Positions 7,235 through 12,927 of a stretch of 33,727 bases of DNA are shown piece after piece. The notes below the pieces were generated by a model. That model was not told where the DNA came from, ran no database searches, and was given only the letters and a program-made list of their open reading frames with translations. The stretch is from a virus. Positions within the stretch are counted from its first letter, which is position 1, and each line of letters starts with the position of its first letter. A program made the translations under genes and the position numbers. The stretch covers positions 1 through 33,727 of IMG/VR virus record IMGVR_UViG_3300042922_000649; one strand, 5' to 3'.

Positions 7235-7288
7235 TGCGTATTTTATATTTTTGTTGTATACTTAGTTGCGTAACAAACACATTATAAT
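7235..7288 (+). promoter_or_regulatory. Repressor promoter with two TGCGT half-sites
   Basis: TATAAT at 7283-7288 lies about 24 bases before the repressor start codon. No good -35 is seen. TGCGT half-sites at 7235-7239 and 7267-7271 have poor second arms. The second lies just upstream of the -10, so self-regulation by the repressor, or control by Cro, is likely. Confidence 0.55.
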
Positions 7289-7311
7289 ATGAAAGAGGAG
7301 ATTAAAGGAAA

Positions 7312-7614
7312 ATGAAAGATATCAAGGACAGAATAAAAGAACTAAGAGACGAAACAGGGATTACCAGAGCTGAATTGGCACAGAAACTTGAAATTAATAA
7401 ATCAAGTGTGACAAGGTATGAAACTGGAGAAATGCGCCCTACACTGGATATAATGATTAAAATTCATGATATTTTTGGTGTTAGTCTTGATTGGCTTGCT
7501 GGCCTTGAAACAGGTGAAAATATCCAATATGACATGTTGATCAAAGAATGTGTCGATTCCGGTATCACTAGTGATAAATTGAAAAAGGCCATTGAGTTTA
7601 TAAAGGAGATATAG
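7312..7614 (+). CDS. XRE-family phage repressor (short, CI-like)
   Basis: The 100-residue protein has a clean XRE HTH at about residues 5-60 (IKELRDETGITRAELAQKLE, then NKSSVTRYETGEMRPTLDIM). A short helical tail follows. There is no LexA/CI-type peptidase domain, so RecA-stimulated self-cleavage is unlikely. Induction would need an antirepressor (ORF6N or Rha proteins) or another route. It is divergent from the Cro-like gene and lies two bases before the integrase, so both are expressed in the lysogen. The ribosome site is AAAGGAA. Confidence 0.8.
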   Translation: MKDIKDRIKELRDETGITRAELAQKLEINKSSVTRYETGEMRPTLDIMIKIHDIFGVSLDWLAGLETGENIQYDMLIKECVDSGITSDKLKKAIEFIKEI

Positions 7615-7616
7615 AA

Positions 7617-8819
7617 ATGAAAATGTATACTTATCAAATAAAATCCGGTCCCAATGCAGGTAGGTGGGCCGGATATCTTTTACTGAAAGGTGAAAACGAT
7701 CAAAAAGACTTAAAACTGACCAAGTATGGGAAAACTGAAAAGGAAGTCATAAGAAAACTTTCCGACTTGGAGAGAGATATCGAAAATGGTGATTACGTCC
7801 CACGTAATACCGATACTTTTATAGGATTCTTAAAAGAATATCACAAAATCTGTGCCGGTTATGATATATGGAATGGAAAACCTAGAAAAAACGAAAGAGC
7901 AAAATGGCAAGAAACAACATCAGAGCTTTATAAATTATATATTGATGTTCATTTTGAAAAGTATTTTAATACAATGAAATTAAATGAAGTGAAACCAATA
8001 ACTCTCGACAAGTTTTATAATGAGAAATTAGCTGAAACGAAAGAAATATATAAGATAATTGATGGAATCAGGCAAAAAGTAGAAGTTCACAAAATGTCTA
8101 TTAATACAGCTATAAAGTTAAATAAATTTTTAAAAGCTGCTTTTAATTATGCTGTTGATAACAGAATGTTAAAACAAAACCCAGCAGATAAGGTTATTTT
8201 AGGTAAGAAAATTAAATATGAACCCGTGATATATGATAATGAGCAATTTAAAAAACTACTAGACTATACCAAGCATAAATATGATAGAATACCGATAGTA
8301 TTAGGTGCCGGCATGGGATTCAGAAGAGGAGAAATTTTCGGTCTTACATGGAGTGATATTGACTTTGAGAAACAGACAATTTCTATAAACAAGACCAATG
8401 TAAGGTTTAATAAAAATCTTATAAAGTCACCCAAAAATGCAACTAGCAACCGCATTATCACAGGGCCATCATATGTTTTTAAAACACTCAGAGAATACAA
8501 AGAAGAAACGAAACCGGTTAATGATAATTGCTTTATCCTGGATGTATCTCCGTCATATTACTCTCATAGATTTAATTGGCTATTAGCTAAATTTGATATA
8601 CCTTCCATTAGATTGCATGATCTGAGACACTTCAATGCAGTTGTTATGATGAATAGTAATATACCTGACAAAGTTGCTGCCGAAAGATTAGGTCATTCTA
8701 CTGTTACAACATTAAGATCGACTTACCAACACGTAATAGCTGAAATGGACCAGCGAGCAGCCGATAGAATAAATGATATATTTGAACCTAAACAGCAAGA
8801 AACAGAGGAACAAGATTGA
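7617..8819 (+). CDS. int: Tyrosine-family site-specific integrase
   Basis: The 400-residue protein has an N-terminal arm-binding region (1-65, YTYQIKSGPNAGRWAGYLLL). A SAM-like core-binding domain covers about 66-195, and a catalytic domain about 205-380. Visible active-site residues are R236 (GFRRGE), K270 or K273 (KSPKN), H334 and R337 (HDLRH), H360 (LGHS) and Y370 (TYQH). All are present, so it should be active. AAAGGAG precedes ATG 7617. The gene points at the tRNA-like attachment core only 45 bases beyond its stop, the usual int-attP arrangement. A hairpin overlaps its stop codon. Confidence 0.95.
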   Translation: MKMYTYQIKSGPNAGRWAGYLLLKGENDQKDLKLTKYGKTEKEVIRKLSDLERDIENGDYVPRNTDTFIGFLKEYHKICAGYDIWNGKPRKNERAKWQETTSELYKLYIDVHFEKYFNTMKLNEVKPITLDKFYNEKLAETKEIYKIIDGIRQKVEVHKMSINTAIKLNKFLKAAFNYAVDNRMLKQNPADKVILGKKIKYEPVIYDNEQFKKLLDYTKHKYDRIPIVLGAGMGFRRGEIFGLTWSDIDFEKQTISINKTNVRFNKNLIKSPKNATSNRIITGPSYVFKTLREYKEETKPVNDNCFILDVSPSYYSHRFNWLLAKFDIPSIRLHDLRHFNAVVMMNSNIPDKVAAERLGHSTVTTLRSTYQHVIAEMDQRAADRINDIFEPKQQETEEQD

Positions 8820-8828
8820 CCTCTGTTT
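8800..8828 (+). terminator. Hairpin over the integrase stop codon
   Basis: Bases 8800-8808 (AAACAGAGG) pair perfectly with 8820-8828 across an 11-base loop that contains the stop codon. A T-rich stretch follows after about seven bases (8836-8840). It probably ends the repressor-integrase transcript before attP. Confidence 0.55.
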
Positions 8829-8846
8829 ACTATACTTTTTACTATA
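8826..8846. repeat. Two TTTACTATA boxes left of the attachment core
   Basis: TTTACTATA occurs at 8826-8834 and 8838-8846, twelve bases apart. The same TTACTATA word recurs three times on the other side of the core (9044-9078). The positions suggest integrase arm-type binding sites. Confidence 0.5.
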
Positions 8847-8862
8847 TTTTGTTTTTCATTAC

Positions 8863-8945
8863 TGCAGTCGACGGGACTTGAACCCGTACGAGCGCAATGC
8901 TCACTAGATCCTTAGTCTAGCAAATTGCCTATAGCGCAACCATTG
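8863..8945 (-). other. Phage attachment site carrying the 3' part of a tRNA-Leu gene
   Basis: Read on the minus strand, this contains an anticodon arm with stem CTAGA/TCTAG and loop CTAAGGA (anticodon AAG, leucine). A long class II variable arm (GAGC/GCTC) follows, then a T arm (ACGGG TTCAAGT CCCGT), the acceptor 3' strand CGACTGC and a discriminator A at 8863. The matching acceptor 5' strand GCAGTCG and a proper D arm are absent, so it is not a complete tRNA. Tyrosine integrases often carry the tRNA 3' end in attP to restore the host gene after insertion. The shared core is probably 8863 to about 8930. Confidence 0.75.
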
Positions 8946-9042
8946 TATTTACTGGATTTAATGATTTTAACAGCATTATCCATGTATGTATATTACAATA
9001 TTGTGCGCTATTCGCAACTGCTATATTGTATCTTACAGGGTA

Positions 9043-9079
9043 TTTACTATAAAACCTTACTATAGTTTTGTATAGTAAG
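9043..9079. repeat. Three TTACTATA boxes right of the attachment core
   Basis: TTTACTATA lies at 9043-9051, CTTACTATA at 9056-9064, and the reverse copy TATAGTAAG at 9071-9079. The last two form a perfect nine-base inverted repeat with a six-base loop. They overlap the 3' end of the small minus-strand gene and may also act as its terminator. Together with the left pair they look like integrase arm sites. Confidence 0.5.
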
Positions 9080-9340
9080 CAACAAGTTAATTCCTGTTCT
9101 TACGCCTTCAACAAAACATATTTTTTCACGCATTATGGACAACTCATCTTCATCAATTGAACCAGAAGCTTCCTTATTTATATATGTTTTGTTTGAACTA
9201 ATTGCCTGGGTACATTTTGCATTAATAAAATTATTAAATTCCTCGTCACATTCTAAAATATTTTTATATAACGCCTCTAAACATAACTCCTTCTCCATCT
9301 GTCCCTTTCCCTTTCTGGTGCCTAAGTTATCTTCTTCCAT
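9047..9340 (-). CDS. Small SOS-promoter-linked protein beside attP
   Basis: The 97-residue frame has a core from MEKELCLEALYKNILECDEE to FVEGVRTGINLLLTIQNYSK. This helical pattern, ending in a FxxGxRxGxxLL segment, loosely resembles DUF6809-type small proteins, but I am not sure. ATG 9340 has AAGGA directly against it. An internal ATG at 9298, preceded by AAAGGGA, is an alternative giving 83 residues. The gene has its own leftward promoter with a LexA/DinR-like box. Its position between attP and the XRE gene, with SOS control, would suit a protein acting in excision or induction, but no excisionase fold is evident. Confidence 0.55.
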   Translation of the reverse strand: MEEDNLGTRKGKGQMEKELCLEALYKNILECDEEFNNFINAKCTQAISSNKTYINKEASGSIDEDELSIMREKICFVEGVRTGINLLLTIQNYSKVL

Positions 9341-9366
9341 TCCTTGTCGTTCATTTGCGTATTACT

Positions 9367-9395
9367 ATTATAGAACATACGTTTGTGTTAATCAA
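9367..9395 (-). promoter_or_regulatory. Leftward promoter containing a LexA/DinR box
   Basis: Reading leftward, TTGATT (9395-9390) is followed after exactly 17 bases by TATAAT (9372-9367). The spacer next to the -10 holds GAACATACGTTT (9373-9384, plus-strand reading). This fits the Gram-positive SOS box core GAAC-RNRY-GTTY. LexA bound there would cover the promoter of the 9047-9340 gene. Confidence 0.7.
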
Positions 9396-9630
9396 GTGTT
9401 TTTTGTCCTCGCCCCCTAATAATTTATTTAAATTGTTTCTATTGTGCCTAAGTATTCTCCTAATTGATAGTTTACCAGAATTAACCTTGTAACACAATGG
9501 AAATTGTTTCATAAAATTTAACATTTATTTCATATTATCTTAATATTTTCCTATTTCATTTACTATTAATATACATATTATTCTTTATCGGAATATATTA
9601 AGATTTTAAAGAATATAACTCTAGACCATA
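9396..9630. other. AT-rich intergenic region without recognised genes
   Basis: This stretch separates two divergent transcription units. No open frame with a ribosome site was found on either strand. A small dyad (ACAAT, four bases, ATTGT) lies near 9493-9506. I see no other structure. Confidence 0.6.
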
Positions 9631-9671
9631 TTGTTAGAAAAATTACCTCATGCTAAGATGATTATGAGGTG
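9631..9671 (+). promoter_or_regulatory. Promoter and overlapping dyad of the XRE gene
   Basis: TTGTTA (9631-9636) and TAAGAT (9654-9659) are 17 bases apart, with an extended -10 TG at 9651-9652. A perfect seven-base inverted repeat, ACCTCAT (9645-9651) and ATGAGGT (9664-9670), brackets the -10. The right arm is also the ribosome site. It is likely an autoregulatory operator. It could also hide the ribosome site in RNA if transcription starts further upstream. Confidence 0.5.
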
Positions 9672-9676
9672 TTTTT

Positions 9677-9964
9677 ATGTTCGATTATGTTAGTATGGGA
9701 AACAGAATATTTTATATAAGAACCAGTAAAAATATTAAACAGAGTGAAATGGGACAAAGAATGGGTATTGTGCAATCCGCTTATTCTAAACTGGAACGCG
9801 GAAGTCAGGAAATGACTATTGCACAAATATATAAAATAGCAGAAATATTAGAGGTTCCCGTATTCTGGTTGTTAGATCCTGACTATAAAGAAACTCTTAC
9901 AGATGAAGAAGCTTTGGAGATGGAAAATTATAAGAAATATTTAATTGAAAAAAGGAAGAAATAA
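9677..9964 (+). CDS. XRE-family helix-turn-helix regulator in the accessory block
   Basis: The 95-residue protein has an XRE HTH at about residues 6-65 (GNRIFYIRTSKNIKQSEMGQ, RMGIVQSAYSKLERGSQEMT). A charged tail ends EKRKK. The ribosome site GAGGTG is five bases before the ATG. It is a single-gene unit with its own promoter and a strong terminator at 9970-10000. It is separate from the main repressor switch, so it may regulate accessory genes or itself. No toxin-like partner adjoins it on the same strand. Confidence 0.75.
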   Translation: MFDYVSMGNRIFYIRTSKNIKQSEMGQRMGIVQSAYSKLERGSQEMTIAQIYKIAEILEVPVFWLLDPDYKETLTDEEALEMENYKKYLIEKRKK

Positions 9965-9969
9965 TTTAG

Positions 9970-10001
9970 AGTATCATAGTATAACTATGGTACTTTTTCT
10001 T
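9970..10001 (+). terminator. Rho-independent terminator after the XRE gene
   Basis: AGTATCATAG (9970-9979) pairs with CTATGGTACT (9985-9994) with one G-U pair and a five-base loop. A T run follows directly. It lies a few bases after the XRE stop codon. Confidence 0.85.
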
Positions 10002-10029
10002 ATAATATGATTAAAAGCTTGTAAATCCA

Positions 10030-10058
10030 TTGACATTAATGGTAAAATATTGCATACT
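10030..10058 (+). promoter_or_regulatory. Promoter of the secreted-protein gene
   Basis: A perfect TTGACA (10030-10035), a 17-base spacer and CATACT (10053-10058) lie 32 bases before the start codon. The word TTGACATTAAT recurs at the next promoter (10511). Confidence 0.65.
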
Positions 10059-10090
10059 GAAATAAATTAAAACATTCAGGAGGAATGAAT

Positions 10091-10510
10091 ATGAAAAAGG
10101 TGTTATGCCTGTTATTAGCAGTTGTAATTATTTTTTCTGTTGGACAAAAAGTACAAGCTGCTGATACAAATACAGTCTCCCAAGCAAGCGTAAATAAGAT
10201 TAAAAATGAAATGATAGAAAAAGCTGAAAGCATGAAGGATTATGATTTTTCAGCAATAAAAACAAGTACATCAATTGATTCTGATGTAATAAAGGTTAAA
10301 GTTAAAAATACTAGTACTTATGATGCATACTCAATACCTGTCAATATAGCATTATACAAAAATGGTAAGAATCTTGATACCACATCTTATTTTATTCAAG
10401 TGAAGGCCGGAAGAACAGTTACAATTGAACTGGATTTCCCTTACGCGGATAATACAATTGTGAAACCTGATGATTGTAAGGTGTATATTAACTACATTGC
10501 TATTTATTAA
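10091..10510 (+). CDS. Secreted protein with signal peptide
   Basis: I chose ATG 10091, which has AGGAGG seven bases upstream; the ATG at 10085 touches the ribosome site. The 139-residue protein starts MKKVLCLLLAVVIIFSVGQ with a typical Sec signal and a probable cut after VQA (residue 23). There is no lipobox. The mature part is about 116 residues. Its second half (VIKVKVKNTSTYDAYSIPVN, then YFIQVKAGRTVTIELDF) looks like an Ig-like beta sandwich similar to FxLYD domains. It has its own promoter and lies among lysogeny accessory genes. A cell-surface role in the lysogen (such as superinfection exclusion) is possible but unproven. Confidence 0.7.
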   Translation: MKKVLCLLLAVVIIFSVGQKVQAADTNTVSQASVNKIKNEMIEKAESMKDYDFSAIKTSTSIDSDVIKVKVKNTSTYDAYSIPVNIALYKNGKNLDTTSYFIQVKAGRTVTIELDFPYADNTIVKPDDCKVYINYIAIY

Positions 10511-10540
10511 TTGACATTAATAATCCATTCATGCTATTCT
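10511..10540 (+). promoter_or_regulatory. Second rightward promoter, start of a candidate small RNA
   Basis: TTGACA at 10511-10516, directly after the secreted-protein stop codon, is followed after 18 bases by TATTCT (10535-10540) with an extended -10 TG at 10532-10533. Its first 11 bases repeat the start of the previous promoter. Confidence 0.5.
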
Positions 10541-10546
10541 ACAAAT

Positions 10547-10616
10547 ATCTAGAGCAGAAGTGATAGAGAAGCAATACCATCCCTTTCCCCCGGTACGTGA
10601 GCCGGGGGATTTTTCT
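10547..10616 (+). ncRNA. Candidate small RNA of about 70 nt
   Basis: A promoter at 10511-10540 and a strong terminator hairpin, CCCCCGG (10587-10593) with CCGGGGG (10602-10608) followed by TTTTT, define a short unit with no convincing reading frame. The body is purine-rich at first and then C-rich. The same hairpin could simply end the secreted-protein mRNA, making this a 3' UTR. It converges on the HEPN Abi gene, ending 63 bases from it. Its existence as a separate transcript is inferred only from these signals. Confidence 0.4.
10587..10615 (+). terminator. Strong rightward terminator
   Basis: A seven-pair GC stem, CCCCCGG/CCGGGGG, with an eight-base loop is followed by TTTTTC. It terminates the secreted-protein gene and/or the candidate small RNA. 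Confidence 0.85.
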
Positions 10617-10634
10617 ATTGTAATATTTGGACAT

Positions 10635-10665
10635 AAAAAATAGGGGCAAGTGGTTGGCTCGCCCC
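10635..10665 (-). terminator. Leftward terminator of the Abi gene
   Basis: On the minus strand GGGGCGAG pairs with CTTGCCCC (8 pairs, one G-U) around a seven-base loop and is followed by TATTTTTT. It lies 14 bases after the Abi stop codon. Confidence 0.85.
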
Positions 10666-10678
10666 GTACAAAAATCAT

Positions 10679-11641
10679 TTATTGATTTTTTAACTTCGTA
10701 ATGTTAGTATATTCGTTAATTTTCATATTGTCAACGATTAATTTGCAAAAATTATAACTATTTTTAACGATATCGTTGTCTTTATAATAAGCAGAATTTT
10801 TTAACATTCTTTGATTTAATAGTTCATCCAGTTCAGCATATCTGCTCTTTTTAACCCCTAAACTATCAACTATATAATTAAAAAAATACAATAACGAAAT
10901 AAAGTCACAAATAAAAAAGTTTTTCAATCTAACCTTACGTTGGTTCTTGCTGATTTTGTCTATATTTTGCACATACTGGCTAATCGTAGATTTTGCAATG
11001 CTTATATCACTCTTTTGATACAAATTATTTATCAGGCAATTGTTATGAGCGGCTGCATTTCTCAAACTTCGCACCTGGAACAATAAATCGCAATACTGAA
11101 ATTCTCCAGGATATAAGTCTATGCAAAAAAATTTATAGAATTTACATAAGTCGCCAAACGATATAACTTCAAAAAATACCCATAATGGATACTGATTATT
11201 ATACTTTTTGATTAGATCCTTGCAATAATCACTTGAGCTATGTATGCTAATACTATTTTGAATAATCTTTTTAGTATCTTTTTCGTCTAGAAATTTTTTT
11301 ACAATACCATATCCGTCTTCATCTGACTTTAAAGAAATAAAATTCAACATTTTTGTTTTTATTGAATGTTCAATATCAAGACACATTTTAAGTATAAGAT
11401 GCCTTAGATACATGTCAATTCTAGATAAGTCTTGTAAATAAGCAAACTCAAGAGACTGATAGAATTGTTTACCGTTTTCATCGATATACTTGAGATAGTT
11501 TTTTCGATATGATGTTAATTTCATATAGTAGTTATTAGATTCCATAAATTTTGATGCATTTACTTCATCCACTATATTAAATTCTATACCGTTATTTTTC
11601 ATTATATCTATTAGTTCTTGAGTGCTTTTAAGAGTTTTCAA
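10679..11641 (-). CDS. AbiF/AbiD-like abortive infection protein (Abi_2, HEPN)
   Basis: The 320-residue protein fits the Abi_2 family. An N-terminal STQELIDIMKNNGI and YYMKLTSYRKNYLKY come first, then DLSRIDMYLRHLILKMCLDI. YPLWVFFEVISFGDLCKFY follows (about 151-169), then VRSLRNAAAHNNCLI with the HEPN RNase motif R194-N-A-A-A-H199. HEPN proteins of this kind are growth-arresting RNases. AbiF relatives are reported to pair with a noncoding RNA antitoxin and to be ancestors of Cas13. The start is TTG 11641 with AAGAGGTG upstream. It forms its own unit with a terminator, between the endolysin and attP, so it probably protects the lysogen from other phages. Whether it is AbiF or AbiD proper cannot be decided by eye. 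Confidence 0.82.
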   Translation of the reverse strand: MKTLKSTQELIDIMKNNGIEFNIVDEVNASKFMESNNYYMKLTSYRKNYLKYIDENGKQFYQSLEFAYLQDLSRIDMYLRHLILKMCLDIEHSIKTKMLNFISLKSDEDGYGIVKKFLDEKDTKKIIQNSISIHSSSDYCKDLIKKYNNQYPLWVFFEVISFGDLCKFYKFFCIDLYPGEFQYCDLLFQVRSLRNAAAHNNCLINNLYQKSDISIAKSTISQYVQNIDKISKNQRKVRLKNFFICDFISLLYFFNYIVDSLGVKKSRYAELDELLNQRMLKNSAYYKDNDIVKNSYNFCKLIVDNMKINEYTNITKLKNQ

Positions 11642-11687
11642 GGCACACCTCTTTTTATCTTATAGTAATTATATCCTATAACATAAT

Positions 11688-11709
11688 ATTACATTTTGCA
11701 ACATGTAAT
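11688..11709. promoter_or_regulatory. Dyad and possible promoter upstream of the Abi gene
   Basis: ATTACAT (11688-11694) and ATGTAAT (11703-11709) form a perfect seven-base inverted repeat, with palindromic TTGCAA (11696-11701) in the loop. Reading leftward, TTGCAA followed after 17 bases by TAGGAT could be a weak promoter for the Abi gene. TATAAT also occurs nearby. The dyad may be an operator, or an RNA hairpin at the 5' end of the transcript. Confidence 0.4.
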
Positions 11710-11722
11710 TAACTGGGTTAGC

Positions 11723-12406
11723 CTATATGGTTGATAATGACTTTATTGTTCCAAGCCCAACATTGTAACCGGTAGTATTAATATAGCTGGTCCACCCTTT
11801 ATAATCTGCAAACAGCAGCACAGCTATACGGGTCTTAAAATCGAATATTCCCGTAACTGGTATAGTGTAACCTGTCTTAGCAGCGTTAAGCTTCTCCTGT
11901 AGCCATTTAATGTCCTTCACTGAGGACTTAGGTGTTATGATTGTAGTTGGTGTATACTCTCCATACCCTTTCAAAAATAACTCAGCTTCGGCTACTCTTC
12001 TCTTGATTAGTCCATTAATAACATTACCGCCAGACTTATTCCATACCGCAAACTGTGCAGCTGCTCCTATGTAATCTTTTGTATTAAGTTTCTTAAGCAG
12101 TGTACTACCTTTTAGCGCAGCCCCGCCACAGTTATAGCAAAAGGATACCAGGGCATCAAACATATTCTGTGTGATCTCAACCTGTACATAGTCATTAACA
12201 GGTTTCTCATACCGCTTTAAATCGTTTTTAAGCATGGCTTCTGCCTGTGCCTGTGTAATTGTCATATTAGCAGTAACATCGGCTCCATAGTGCCCATAAC
12301 CGATTGTATAGTACTGTTCTGTAGGCAATGCCTTATATGCAACCAGCCGGCAACCCTCAAACTGCTTTAAGAGAGTTATGCCGGCTGCAGAAGTTGTTTT
12401 ATTCAT
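11723..12406 (-). CDS. Endolysin: GH24 lysozyme with C-terminal binding-like domain
   Basis: The 227-residue protein begins with a GH24 (phage lysozyme) domain (about 5-145). It contains LLKQFEGCRLVAYKA with the catalytic E17, YYTIGYGHYGADV and FDALVSFCYNCGG. The E to T spacing is two residues longer than in T4-type enzymes and the usual Asp/Cys position is Ala26. The part after residue 158 (DIKWLQEKLNAAKTGY, TGIFDFKTRIAVLLF) resembles a peptidoglycan-binding repeat domain. No signal peptide is visible, so the holin must release it. It overlaps the holin gene by eight bases. Confidence 0.9.
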   Translation of the reverse strand: MNKTTSAAGITLLKQFEGCRLVAYKALPTEQYYTIGYGHYGADVTANMTITQAQAEAMLKNDLKRYEKPVNDYVQVEITQNMFDALVSFCYNCGGAALKGSTLLKKLNTKDYIGAAAQFAVWNKSGGNVINGLIKRRVAEAELFLKGYGEYTPTTIITPKSSVKDIKWLQEKLNAAKTGYTIPVTGIFDFKTRIAVLLFADYKGWTSYINTTGYNVGLGTIKSLSTI

Positions 12407-12854
12407 TGGTTTCCTCCTTTATATTTGCCTTATCCTCAACCTGCTTCTTAATATTCTTAACAATAGGAGCCATAAAAGGTGGAATCTTAACACCGATATC
12501 AACCATGTTTTCAAGTATACTGATAATTTCGTTACAGATAAGCCAAACAGCCACTATACAGGCCACTAGGAATGTAAATGGTAGTGTAATACCTATTGTA
12601 CTTCCGGCATATAGGATAAGTTGGTCTATCATAGCCCCCACAGCCACCAGAAGCCACATGCACACCTTTTTCGCTATACCTTTGAAACTCTTATAGCTGT
12701 TGACTGTTTGTCCTCTTTTAGGACCTGCCATGATGCCTGTAATATAATCAATAAGATTTGCTAATATAAGCAAAAACATAGGTATGGCTAATATTCCTAA
12801 CCATCCTGTTAATGTTGCCAAAACCCCTGTAGCAATTGCCTTAATTTTATTCAT
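12399..12854 (-). CDS. Phage holin (phage_holin_4_1 type)
   Basis: The 151-residue membrane protein has three or four hydrophobic segments at about 8-25, 25-42, 62-85 and 90-112. The family signature is NLIDYITGIMAGPKRGQTVN, then SYKSFKGIAKKVCMWLLVAV. A charged tail follows (KNIKKQVEDKANIKEETNE). It makes the membrane lesion that frees or activates the endolysin. Its 3' end overlaps the endolysin start, so the two are coupled. Length fits the toxin-secretion/phage-lysis holin family. Confidence 0.9.
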   Translation of the reverse strand: MNKIKAIATGVLATLTGWLGILAIPMFLLILANLIDYITGIMAGPKRGQTVNSYKSFKGIAKKVCMWLLVAVGAMIDQLILYAGSTIGITLPFTFLVACIVAVWLICNEIISILENMVDIGVKIPPFMAPIVKNIKKQVEDKANIKEETNE

Positions 12855-12876
12855 GTCCTTATCCTCGTATTTTCGT

Positions 12877-12905
12877 AAAATAATAAGAGGAGCCTGAGCC
12901 CCTCT
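12877..12905 (-). terminator. Terminator of the acyltransferase cassette
   Basis: On the minus strand AGAGGGGC pairs with GCTCCTCT (8 pairs, one G-U) around TCAG and is followed by TATTATTTT. It lies 22 bases after the acyltransferase stop codon and before the holin gene. Confidence 0.8.
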
Positions 12906-12927
12906 GTTTGACTGTAAAACACCGATT

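Noticed and set aside
8863-8945. A functional tRNA-Leu gene
   Set aside because: No 5' acceptor strand pairing with CGACTGC and no normal D arm; only the 3' part is preserved.
9135-9419. A plus-strand open frame opposite the SOS-linked gene
   Set aside because: No ribosome site, odd composition, and the minus strand has a proper promoter and frame.
10560-10645. A 26-codon peptide from GTG 10560 through the terminator
   Set aside because: No ribosome site, and the frame runs through a GC-rich terminator stem.
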